A stretch of 17,381 nt of DNA from an uncultured Actinomycetes bacterium. GTDB taxonomy: Bacteria > Actinomycetota > Actinomycetes > Nanopelagicales > Nanopelagicaceae. Position numbers and translations under genes: made by a program. The notes under the pieces were generated by a model. That model worked only from the letters and a program-made list of their open reading frames with translations. It had not been told where the DNA came from and ran no database searches. This document shows, in pieces, positions 6,464 through 13,732 of the stretch. Where the stretch lies: assembly GCA_903832395.1 (NCBI GenBank), contig CAILBF010000045.1:1-17381 (forward strand), written 5' to 3'. Numbering within the stretch: position 1 is the first letter of the stretch; each line of letters opens with the position of its first letter.

Positions 6464-7618
6464 TTATGCCTCAACTGGTTTAGAAGGAATGAACTTGACT
6501 ATAGCAAAGGAAATAGCGATTAAAACGGGGACCATTATGTACGCGCGCGAAATTCCGAAGTGATCGCCGAGAACTCCTAATAGAAATGGTGCCGCAGCGA
6601 TTGCAGTCCCAGCAGCAAGGGATGTTCGACCGATTGCAAGATCTGGTCGACCATCGCTAAAAGAAATCAAACGAATTGCAGCGAGGGCAAACTGCGTTGA
6701 GACGCCTAAACCAATCGTGAATAGTGAAATCAAACTAATGATCATTGTGTGTGAAAACCAAAAGAATGTGAAGCCGACAAATTGAGTAGTGATAGCGGTA
6801 AGTAACTGTCCGTCAAGGGCTAAGCGGTTTAACATGCTTGGGCCATACCATCGCCCAACAATCATTCCGCAGCCAATGGCTGCAACTGCAGTGGTAGAAA
6901 TCGCCGCGTTTGAACCCACGCGATCTTTAAGCAAGGCTGCTGCCCAGAAAGAAACGGCAAACTCACTGGAAATACATGCAACGAAACCCATCCACGAAAT
7001 CCAGAAAATTCGAGAGAGTTTTCCACTCTGACGCCCATCCTCATCTGGAACATGATCATCGGCAGCTTTATCCCGACCCATAACAAAAACTGCAATCGCA
7101 ACCGGAATGGCAAGAAGTAAACCCATTCGCCAAAGGCTAGGAAAGATAATAGCTATCGTACCAATTAGGCCCGTACCTAGAACAAAGCCAACTGAAGAAA
7201 TGCCATTTGCTTTCGGAATAGCTACTTCAGCCGCCTTGCCATAATAGTGAGACATGGACGTAAGCATTGCGTTGATGACGATTGAGGTACCAAAGCCAGT
7301 AATTAATGTAGCTGGCAAAGTTAGATATACGGGAGGAGAGATCACAAAAAAAATCAAACCGATGCTAAAAATAGTAAGACCTATCCAGCCCGAACGGGTT
7401 CGTCCAAAGCGATGCGCGAAATATGGGTATGCATAACCGGCAAAAATTGATGCAACTCCCATCGCAGTGCCATGTAGTCCAGCAACCGTTAGCGACGTTC
7501 CTTGATCTGCGCGAAGCAACGATTGTGCGGGGCCAAAGCCGCCAAGGTAGAAGTTAACAATCGCGGTTTGAGTGGCTACAACCCAAAAAAAACGGCCTCG
7601 GACAAAAGTTTTAGACAT
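6464..7618 (-). CDS. MFS transporter of unknown substrate
   Basis: A 384-residue major facilitator with about 12 membrane helices. It starts with a short basic N-terminus (MSKTFVRGRFFW) leading directly into helix 1, and the loop after helix 2 has the family pattern (YPYFAHRFGRTRSG). A charged central loop at about residues 183-200 (GRDKAADDHVPDEDGRQSG) separates the two halves. The ATG (7618) is one base after the serC stop, so it is translated as part of the pdxH-serC operon. It is not closely like the other MFS in this window. The substrate is unknown; context suggests, but does not show, a link to serine or vitamin B6 metabolism. Confidence 0.9.
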   Translation of the reverse strand: MSKTFVRGRFFWVVATQTAIVNFYLGGFGPAQSLLRADQGTSLTVAGLHGTAMGVASIFAGYAYPYFAHRFGRTRSGWIGLTIFSIGLIFFVISPPVYLTLPATLITGFGTSIVINAMLTSMSHYYGKAAEVAIPKANGISSVGFVLGTGLIGTIAIIFPSLWRMGLLLAIPVAIAVFVMGRDKAADDHVPDEDGRQSGKLSRIFWISWMGFVACISSEFAVSFWAAALLKDRVGSNAAISTTAVAAIGCGMIVGRWYGPSMLNRLALDGQLLTAITTQFVGFTFFWFSHTMIISLISLFTIGLGVSTQFALAAIRLISFSDGRPDLAIGRTSLAAGTAIAAAPFLLGVLGDHFGISRAYIMVPVLIAISFAIVKFIPSKPVEA

Positions 7619-7619
7619 A

Positions 7620-8738
7620 CTAGAGCGCAGCTACAACGTGATCAATGCACTTGGTTAGCGCCTCGACATCACTTGGCTCAACTGCGGGAAACATTCCGAT
7701 ACGAAGTTGGTTTTTACCCAGTTTGCGATATGGCTCGGTATCTACAATTCCATTAGCGCGAAGGGCTGCAGCAATCTTCATTGCGTCAATAGAATCATCA
7801 AAGTTTATTGTTCCGACAACTTTGGAACGCATGGCGGGATCTACAACAAATGGGGTTGTATAACTTGTTTTTTCGGCCCACGAATACAAAATACTAGATG
7901 ACTCTGCACTTCGACCAGCAGCAAAGGAGAGTCCACCACCGTTGTTCATCCAATCAATTTGCTCTGCTAATAAAATTAGAGTTGTTAAGGCGGGAGTGTT
8001 GTACGTCTGGTCTAACCGTGAGTTTTCAATAGCAATGCTTAAATCAAAGAAAGCAGGAATCCATCGACCGGTAGCTTTAATCGCTTCAACTCGCGCAATT
8101 GCTGCCGGACTCATGATTGCAATCCAGAGGCCACCATCGGAGGCAAAAGACTTTTGTGGAGCAAAGTAGTACGTATCAAACTCTTTCGGATCAACTAGCA
8201 GCCCACCAGCACCGCTCGTTGCATCCACTAGTACAAGTGCGCCATCGGTACCTGCCGGTCGCTTAATTGGCATTGAAACACCAGTACTAGTTTCATTGTG
8301 AGTTAAGGCGTATACATCGATTCCGGCCTCGGTCACGCTGACTGGATGTGTGCCGGGCTCAGATTTAATGATGGTTGGTTCACCCAGGAACGGCGCATCT
8401 TTAGCCGCCGATGCGAACTTAGATGAGAATTCACCGAAGACTAGATGCTGTGAGCGCTCCTGAATTAAACCAAGCGTTGCGATATCCCAAAATGCAGTTG
8501 ATCCGCCATTTCCAAGAATTACTTCATAACCATCAGGTAGATTAAAGAGAGAGTGCAGACCTTCACGTACGCGTTTAACCACATTCTTCACGGGTTTTTG
8601 TCGATGTGAAGTTCCGAGAATTGAAGTTCCACTTGCTAAGAGTGCGGCAATTGCTTCTGGTCGAATTTTTGATGGACCACAACCAAATCTTCCATCAGTA
8701 GGTTTAATGCTCGAAGGAATTATTAGCTCTGCGCTCAT
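7620..8738 (-). CDS. serC: Phosphoserine aminotransferase
   Basis: A 372-residue PLP enzyme that converts 3-phosphohydroxypyruvate and glutamate to phosphoserine and 2-oxoglutarate in serine synthesis. The sequence starts with PTDGRFGCGPSKIRPEA, typical of actinobacterial SerC, then shows GTSHRQKPVK, the LGNGGSTAFWD phosphate-binding region, THNETSTGVSMP, VDATSGAGG with the cofactor Asp, and the Schiff-base Lys 196 in APQKSFASDGG. The C-terminus has LRIGMFPAVEPSDVEAL. Length is normal. It follows pdxH by 9 bases with no clear ribosome-binding site and precedes the MFS gene by one base. PdxH supplies its cofactor. Confidence 0.96.
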   Translation of the reverse strand: MSAELIIPSSIKPTDGRFGCGPSKIRPEAIAALLASGTSILGTSHRQKPVKNVVKRVREGLHSLFNLPDGYEVILGNGGSTAFWDIATLGLIQERSQHLVFGEFSSKFASAAKDAPFLGEPTIIKSEPGTHPVSVTEAGIDVYALTHNETSTGVSMPIKRPAGTDGALVLVDATSGAGGLLVDPKEFDTYYFAPQKSFASDGGLWIAIMSPAAIARVEAIKATGRWIPAFFDLSIAIENSRLDQTYNTPALTTLILLAEQIDWMNNGGGLSFAAGRSAESSSILYSWAEKTSYTTPFVVDPAMRSKVVGTINFDDSIDAMKIAAALRANGIVDTEPYRKLGKNQLRIGMFPAVEPSDVEALTKCIDHVVAAL

Positions 8739-8747
8739 TGGGTGAGT

Positions 8748-9413
8748 TTACGGGTAGTAGCGGCCTATCTCCCAATTTCCACGCTCATCAGCACGTTCAT
8801 AACGCAACCGGTCATGCATTCTGGAATATCGACCCTGCCAAAATTCTATTGAGAGCGGAGTGATGCGGTACCCACCCCAATGCGGCGGGCATGGAACTGC
8901 GCTTCCTTCAGGCCACTTTTCTGCCGCGCCTTGAAATCTCTGATCTAATTCTTCGCGAGATGCAAGGGGTGCCGATTGATGGCTGGCCCAAGCCCCAATT
9001 TGAGATGACCAAGGGCGTGTTGCAAAATAACTCTGCGACTCTTCGGCGCTTACTTTATTAGCTATTCCATTAACGCAAATCTGCCGCTCCATTGCATACC
9101 AAGGAAATAGAACACTTACTTGCGGATTCATATCAATTGCGTGTGCTTTGCGGGATGAATAATTAGTAAAGAATGTAAAACCACCTTGGGAAATATCTTT
9201 GAGTAAAACCGAACGAGTTGTAATCAGTAAATCAGAATCAACGGTTGAAAGAACCATTGCATTTGCCTCGACGATTATCGGGTTTTCATGGGCTTGTCGG
9301 AGCCAATCGGCAAAGGCCACGAAGGGGTCAGCATTTAATTCGCCAATTCCAGTTTTCCCATAAGAAAGGCGCATTGCTCTGATTTCATCCCTATTAAAAC
9401 TCTGATCGCTCAT
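8748..9413 (-). CDS. pdxH: Pyridoxamine/pyridoxine 5'-phosphate oxidase
   Basis: A 221-residue FMN enzyme that oxidises pyridoxamine or pyridoxine phosphate to the active cofactor PLP. Signature segments are RSVLLKDISQGGFTFFTNYS and SRKAHAIDMNP (FMN and substrate binding), FPWYAMERQICVNG, ATRPWSSQIGAWASHQS and the C-terminal FWQGRYSRMHDRLRYER. I use the ATG at 9413 (MSDQSFNRDEIRAMRLSYG), which gives the usual family length and starts right before the conserved MRLSYG. The frame is open a further 34 codons to 9515, but those would run almost to the citrate synthase start and are not PdxH-like. A possible GTGAGG ribosome-binding site is 12 bases upstream. First gene of the operon pdxH-serC-MFS. 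Confidence 0.95.
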   Translation of the reverse strand: MSDQSFNRDEIRAMRLSYGKTGIGELNADPFVAFADWLRQAHENPIIVEANAMVLSTVDSDLLITTRSVLLKDISQGGFTFFTNYSSRKAHAIDMNPQVSVLFPWYAMERQICVNGIANKVSAEESQSYFATRPWSSQIGAWASHQSAPLASREELDQRFQGAAEKWPEGSAVPCPPHWGGYRITPLSIEFWQGRYSRMHDRLRYERADERGNWEIGRYYP

Positions 9414-9527
9414 AGATGTATCGAACCTCACTTTTGTCTTGAGTGCATCCCCATGCCTTATGGTCTTGCGCACCCCTTGCGTAGGTGCAGAATTAGGGCA
9501 TTGATACACGCACAAAAGGAGCTCAAA
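9414..9527 (+). promoter_or_regulatory. Divergent promoter region between pdxH and citrate synthase
   Basis: This 114-base gap must hold promoters for both directions. The clear element is the citrate synthase ribosome-binding site AGGAG (9517-9521), 6 bases before its GTG. A weak forward promoter candidate is TTGCGC (9466-9471) and CAGAAT (9489-9494), 17 bases apart. I see no convincing -35/-10 pair for pdxH and no clear operator palindrome. Confidence 0.4.
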
Positions 9528-10643
9528 GTGTCTGAAGATTTTAAGCCTGGCCTTGAAGGTGTAATCGCTTTTGAATCCGAAATTGCCGAGCCGGACAAAG
9601 AGGGCAGTGCACTGCGCTACCGCGGTGTAGATATCGATGAATTAGTAGGTCGAGTGTCATTTGGAAACGTATGGGGATTACTTGTCGATGATGAGTTCAA
9701 TCCCGGATTACCAAATGCTGAAAAGTTTCCGTTGCCAGTTCACTCAGGTGATGTTCGCGTAGATGTTCAAGCCGCAATTTCAATGCTTGCACCCGCGTGG
9801 GGATTCAAACCACTTCTAGATATTGATGATACTGAAGCTCGCAGTAACTTAGCGCGCGCATCGGTGATGGTTCTTTCATATTTGTCACAAGCAGCGCGCG
9901 GGGTTACTGCGCCACCTGTTCCAGAGTCTGAAATCGATAAAGCCCATACTGTTGTTGAACGCATGATGATTCGTTGGCGCGGAGAGCCCGATCCACTTCA
10001 TGTTCGTGCAATCGATGCATACTTTGTATCTGCAGCAGAACACGGAATGAATGCATCAACATTTACTGCTCGTGTTATTGCATCAACCGGTGCCGATGTT
10101 GCCGCGGCACTCTCGGGTGCAATCGGTGCAATGTCGGGTCCACTTCATGGTGGAGCACCATCGCGCGTTCTACATATGATTGATGAAGTTGAAAAAACTG
10201 GAGATGCAACAGAATATGTAAAAGGTTTGTTAGATCGCAAAGAACGTTTAATGGGATTTGGTCACCGCGTTTATCGCGCTGAAGATCCACGCGCGCGCAC
10301 CCTTCGCCGAACAGCAAAGGAACTCAATGCCCCACGCTTTGCAGTTGCTGAAGCCCTTGAGCAAGCTGCATTAAAAGAGTTACGTGAACGCCAACCAGAT
10401 CGCGTGCTTGAAACAAACGTTGAATTCTGGGCAGCAATCATTTTAGATTTTGCCGAAGTTCCATCGCACTTATTTACTTCGATGTTTACTGCTGCACGAA
10501 CCGCTGGTTGGTCTGCGCATATTCTTGAGCAGAAGCGCACTGGACGATTGATACGACCATCGGCCCGTTATGTAGGGAAGGCCCCTCGGTCTGCCGAATC
10601 AGTTTCCGGTTGGGATTCAACGGTCGAACAGCTTCATAAGTAG
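9528..10643 (+). CDS. citA: Citrate synthase, actinobacterial citrate synthase 2 (CitA) type
   Basis: A 371-residue enzyme joining acetyl-CoA and oxaloacetate to citrate, the entry to the TCA cycle. It has LEGVIAFESEIAEPD and LRYRGVDIDELV at the start, EHGMNAST (H172), GPLHGGAPS (H207), MGFGHRVYR (H246) and a C-terminal GWSAHILEQKRTGRLIRPSA with substrate-binding Arg. H207 and H246 align with the two catalytic His of classical enzymes. The third catalytic residue, Asp in an NVD motif elsewhere, is Glu here (NVEFW, E299). From memory this is shared by the CitA group. The GTG start at 9528 is chosen for its AGGAG ribosome-binding site and because family similarity begins there; an ATG at 9453 would add 25 unrelated residues. 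Confidence 0.95.
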   Translation: MSEDFKPGLEGVIAFESEIAEPDKEGSALRYRGVDIDELVGRVSFGNVWGLLVDDEFNPGLPNAEKFPLPVHSGDVRVDVQAAISMLAPAWGFKPLLDIDDTEARSNLARASVMVLSYLSQAARGVTAPPVPESEIDKAHTVVERMMIRWRGEPDPLHVRAIDAYFVSAAEHGMNASTFTARVIASTGADVAAALSGAIGAMSGPLHGGAPSRVLHMIDEVEKTGDATEYVKGLLDRKERLMGFGHRVYRAEDPRARTLRRTAKELNAPRFAVAEALEQAALKELRERQPDRVLETNVEFWAAIILDFAEVPSHLFTSMFTAARTAGWSAHILEQKRTGRLIRPSARYVGKAPRSAESVSGWDSTVEQLHK

Positions 10644-10724
10644 CCCTCTGCAAGTGGGTATGCAAGCACTTCTCTTTATAACAATCCTGTAAATCTCGCT
10701 GGTTTGAGTGCTAAATACGGCATT

Positions 10725-10760
10725 TTGATTTGCCTACCCACTCATTCGGGAGTGGAATAT
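10725..10760 (+). promoter_or_regulatory. Putative malE promoter with inverted repeat between its boxes
   Basis: TTGCCT (10730-10735, 4 of 6 to the -35 consensus) and TGGAAT (10753-10758, 4 of 6 to the -10) stand 17 bases apart; TTGATT (10725-10730) is an alternative -35. Within the spacer is a 6-bp inverted repeat, CCACTC (10738-10743) and GAGTGG (10750-10755), which may be a regulator site or simply a small hairpin. Boxes are weak, so the exact promoter is uncertain. Confidence 0.35.
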
Positions 10761-10768
10761 CCCTACTA

Positions 10769-10788
10769 ACGCATACCCTCGTATGCGT
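10769..10788 (+). promoter_or_regulatory. 20-base palindrome upstream of malE (operator or attenuator hairpin)
   Basis: ACGCATAC and GTATGCGT form a perfect 8-bp inverted repeat around CCTC, followed by GTTTTCC. It ends 13 bases before the malE ribosome-binding site GGAGG (10802-10806). It could be an operator for a LacI-type sugar repressor, a hairpin in the malE leader, or a weak terminator for citrate synthase. The short T-run and the distance from the citrate synthase stop (over 120 bases) make the last option less likely to me. Confidence 0.6.
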
Positions 10789-10812
10789 GTTTTCCATCCA
10801 TGGAGGATATAA

Positions 10813-12075
10813 ATGAATAAAAAGCGTTTTGGTTTTGCTGGCGTAATTGCAGCAGCCGCGCTCATAGTTTCTTCACTTGTTGTACCAACAGCAAATGCAG
10901 CCACAGAGATCGTAGTGTGGGCAGATGAAACTCGTGGGCCAAATCTAACTAAGGTAATTGCAGCAAAGGGTGACTGGGTTCCTGGTTACACGATCAAGAT
11001 TGTAACTTTCTCAAGCTATTCAGCTTTAGGTGCAGCACTTGATAAGGCAACCGGTACAACCGGTCCAGATATTTTCGTTGGTGGAAATGACTGGGTAGTA
11101 GCTTCTGCAAAGAGCGGAAAGCTTGCTCCAGTTACATTGACAGCTTCACAGAAGGCTCAGTTCACTGCGAGCCAACTGTATGACCTTTCCTATGCGGGTA
11201 AGCTCTATGGAGTTCCTCTCGACATCAACAACGTCGGAATGATTTATAACACCAAGCTTGTAACAACTGCTCCAAAGTCATTTGGTGACATGGTTGATTT
11301 CTACAAAGCAAATAAGACCAAGTTAAACCTTAAGAATGGTCTTTGTGTAACTGGCGGCGGAATGTCATGGGGCGGACTTTCAGTCTTCTCAGCACTCGGA
11401 GCAGATCCATACCAAATGACAGCTCGTGGTGCAGTTGATACTGCTCGTGGATTCAACCCAACAACTTTCGGAAATAACATGAAGAAGTATTTGATCGATC
11501 CAGCTACTGGTAAGAGCAATGGTTTCTGGGCTTCATCAAACACAACATGTAATGACGATTTTTACACTGGCAAAGTTCCTTACTCCATCATTGGTAACTG
11601 GGAGTGGCAGACATATGTTGACAAGGGATTTGCAATGAACTTGCAGCCAGTTCCAAGCGCAACCGGTGGCTACGGTCACATGTTCGGTAGCGTAAGCGGA
11701 GCTTTCCTTACCTCTTTTGCTGACAAGCACGGTGTAGCTGTTGGCGCGAAGTCACTTCTAGTTAACTTCTTCGCATCAACACCAGGACAAGTTGCCTACG
11801 AGAAGGTCGAAGGACGACCACCTGCAGCTAAGGGCGCGCAGGCAGATGCAACTGTCAGTGCGGCTCAGAAGGGCTTTGGAGCCGCAGCTGCACTATCTGG
11901 AATTCCTCAGATTGGCGCCATCTTGGATAACAAGGCTGGCGGATCAAACTACTGGGATTCAAGCGGTGATTACTGGACACAAACTCTAATCAACGGAAAA
12001 GATGCAACTGTCGAGGCACGAAAGCTCTCCGCAATTTGGCGAGCAAACGTAAATGCCGCAAAGTCGCTCCTCTAA
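10813..12075 (+). CDS. malE: Maltodextrin-type ABC transporter substrate-binding protein (family 1)
   Basis: A 420-residue secreted solute-binding protein of the MalE family. The N-terminus is a standard Sec signal peptide: MNKKR, a hydrophobic core to about residue 24, then PTANA with cleavage after A29 or A30. Mature sequence begins IVVWADETRGPNL, followed by GPDIFVGGNDWV, LYGVPLDINNVGMIYN and a Trp-rich middle, all typical of oligosaccharide binders. There is no lipobox Cys; the only cysteines are C178 and C246, which could form a disulfide. Maltodextrin as ligand is inferred from the amylase in the same operon. GGAGG stands 6 bases before the ATG. It is separated from malF by a strong hairpin, which could allow higher expression of the binding protein than of the permeases. 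Confidence 0.9.
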   Translation: MNKKRFGFAGVIAAAALIVSSLVVPTANAATEIVVWADETRGPNLTKVIAAKGDWVPGYTIKIVTFSSYSALGAALDKATGTTGPDIFVGGNDWVVASAKSGKLAPVTLTASQKAQFTASQLYDLSYAGKLYGVPLDINNVGMIYNTKLVTTAPKSFGDMVDFYKANKTKLNLKNGLCVTGGGMSWGGLSVFSALGADPYQMTARGAVDTARGFNPTTFGNNMKKYLIDPATGKSNGFWASSNTTCNDDFYTGKVPYSIIGNWEWQTYVDKGFAMNLQPVPSATGGYGHMFGSVSGAFLTSFADKHGVAVGAKSLLVNFFASTPGQVAYEKVEGRPPAAKGAQADATVSAAQKGFGAAAALSGIPQIGAILDNKAGGSNYWDSSGDYWTQTLINGKDATVEARKLSAIWRANVNAAKSLL

Positions 12076-12105
12076 AGGGATCGCTTAACGGTAATAGTTT
12101 GTGAA

Positions 12106-12152
12106 GAATAGGTGGCGTGGGTGGGTCAAACTCTCACCCACGTCACCTATTT
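12106..12152 (+). terminator. Intercistronic hairpin between malE and malF
   Basis: AATAGGTGGCGTGGGTG (12107-12123) pairs with CACCCACGTCACCTATT (12135-12151): 17 pairs, of which one is G-U, around an 11-base loop, with a further G-U possible at 12106/12152. The tract after it (TCATTATTTG) is T-rich but broken. As in other binding-protein operons, it probably ends part of the transcripts or protects the malE message from 3' decay, so that malE is made in excess over malFG. Confidence 0.8.
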
Positions 12153-12193
12153 CATTATTTGTAGCTTTATATGAGAAAGAGCGGTAATCGCGA

Positions 12194-13732
12194 GTGAGTG
12201 GATTGATGCGGGGTAAATTTGCCCTAGTTGCCAAGATCATCTTCCTTGGAATTACCACCGCTATTTTGGCGTTATTAACTGAAAGTGCTTTTGCGCAGAA
12301 GCAGTATGTAATTGGCTCCTTTATCTTAGTTGCAGCCATCGCGCTAAATATTGTTTATCTGACTAGCATTTCAGTTCCATTTAAATTCTTTTTACCCGGG
12401 ATCCTTTTCTTTTTCGCATTCGTAATTGCGCCAATATTTTTCACAGCGCAAATGTCTGGGTATAAATACCAGACTGGAAATTACATTGACAAAGCTGCCG
12501 CTCTTGAGCAGGTAATAAGCCTGGGCGCGCAACCTGACGCTCAAGGCACAACATTTGATATTACTGTCGGACGGACTCCATCAAATGAGTACGCAATTCT
12601 TGTTTCGGATATAACAAATGATAAGTATTTTATTTCAACACCGACTCAGAGAATCGAAGTAGTCAAAGCTGCTGCAACTTTCGATGCTAATGGTGTAGCT
12701 ATTTCAGCGCCAGGCTTTAAGTCAATGACTGCCGATGCGCTAGCTGCCAACGATGCATATTCAAAAATCAGGTACAAGTATGAGGGCGACTATTACATTG
12801 CAATTGAGAGTCAGAACGCCGGGGGAGTTTTCAGACAGGAATTGAGTTACTCTGCCAAGACGGGCATATTAACCAATGTATTCACAGGTGCTACATATAC
12901 AGATAACCACCGCGGAAATTTCGCAAAGGTAGGTGAACCAAGTGTTCTTCTTAGTCCTGGCTGGCGTGCTCCAATTTGGTTTGAAAACTACAGCAGGTTA
13001 GTGACCGACCAAAAGGTCCGAACACCCTTAATAAGAGTCTTCATCTGGACTTTTTCCTTCGCGGTCCTTTCCGTACTCAGCACTTTTGCGCTGGGATTGC
13101 TTCTGGCAATGTCGCTTAATCGCCCAATCAGGGGGCGTCGCCTTTATCGATCAATTTTGATTCTTCCGTACGCTATGCCGAGCGTTATGAGTATTTTGAT
13201 TTGGGCCGGCATGTTTGATTCCGACTTTGGTGCCGTGAATAGCATCTTGCATACCAATATTCATTGGTTTCAGAATCCAAGTCTGGCCCGTTCAATTGTT
13301 TTATTGGTCAACTTGTGGCTTGGTTTTCCTTATTTTTATCTCATCTGTTCTGGGTCATTGCAAGCAATTCCAAATGAGTTATTAGAGGCAGCAGCAATTG
13401 ATGGTGCCAGCCCGCGCCAAGTATTTAGAAAAATTACCCTTCCTCTCCTCTTACAGATTCTTTCACCGCTTCTTATCGCCTCTTTCGCCTTCAATTTTAA
13501 TAACTTCAATTTGATTTATTTGCTAACTGGTGGTGGACCAACGCAAACTCTCAACGGAGAAATTGCTGGCGCGACAGATATCTTGATTAGCTATACATAC
13601 AAGATTGCCTTTGGTACTAATTTTCAAGACTTCGGTTTGGCTAGCGCCATCTCTGTCATTATCTTCCTCATAGTTGCTTCGATTTCAATGTACGGCTTGA
13701 GACGATCCAAGGTTATGGAGACTTTCGAATGA
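12194..13732 (+). CDS. malF: Maltodextrin ABC transporter permease MalF
   Basis: A 512-residue inner-membrane permease, one half of the transport channel. Three N-terminal hydrophobic segments (about 10-30, 38-58, 64-84) are followed by a large external region of about 190 residues (87-278), and then the core permease domain with five or so helices. This matches the E. coli MalF plan of 8 helices plus the P2 loop that docks the binding protein. The EAA loop that contacts the ATPase is EAAAIDGASPRQVFRKITLPLL (from residue 398, split here as one continuous loop), and NFNNFNLIYLLTGGGP is typical of MalF. The start is uncertain: GTG at 12194 or ATG at 12206, both with weak ribosome-binding sites. 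Its stop overlaps the malG start (ATGA). Confidence 0.92.
   Translation: MSGLMRGKFALVAKIIFLGITTAILALLTESAFAQKQYVIGSFILVAAIALNIVYLTSISVPFKFFLPGILFFFAFVIAPIFFTAQMSGYKYQTGNYIDKAAALEQVISLGAQPDAQGTTFDITVGRTPSNEYAILVSDITNDKYFISTPTQRIEVVKAAATFDANGVAISAPGFKSMTADALAANDAYSKIRYKYEGDYYIAIESQNAGGVFRQELSYSAKTGILTNVFTGATYTDNHRGNFAKVGEPSVLLSPGWRAPIWFENYSRLVTDQKVRTPLIRVFIWTFSFAVLSVLSTFALGLLLAMSLNRPIRGRRLYRSILILPYAMPSVMSILIWAGMFDSDFGAVNSILHTNIHWFQNPSLARSIVLLVNLWLGFPYFYLICSGSLQAIPNELLEAAAIDGASPRQVFRKITLPLLLQILSPLLIASFAFNFNNFNLIYLLTGGGPTQTLNGEIAGATDILISYTYKIAFGTNFQDFGLASAISVIIFLIVASISMYGLRRSKVMETFE

Noticed and set aside
7502..7756. 84-codon forward frame spanning the MFS/serC junction
   Set aside because: Lies antisense to two well-supported genes and has no recognisable similarity.
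10656..10663. GGGTATGC, an 8-base inverted match to part of the malE palindrome (GCATACCC at 10771-10778), as a possible second operator half-site
   Set aside because: The same 8-mer also occurs within an MFS coding region at 7425-7432, so chance is a sufficient explanation and there is no full palindrome here.
10652..10671. AAGTG/CACTT hairpin as a citrate synthase terminator
   Set aside because: Only a 5-bp stem with a 10-base loop and a broken T-run; too weak to call.
10706..10714. GAGTGCTAA, identical to the right arm of CIRCE, between citrate synthase and malE
   Set aside because: The bases where the left arm should be (10688-10696) do not match TTAGCACTC, so it is a chance half-site.
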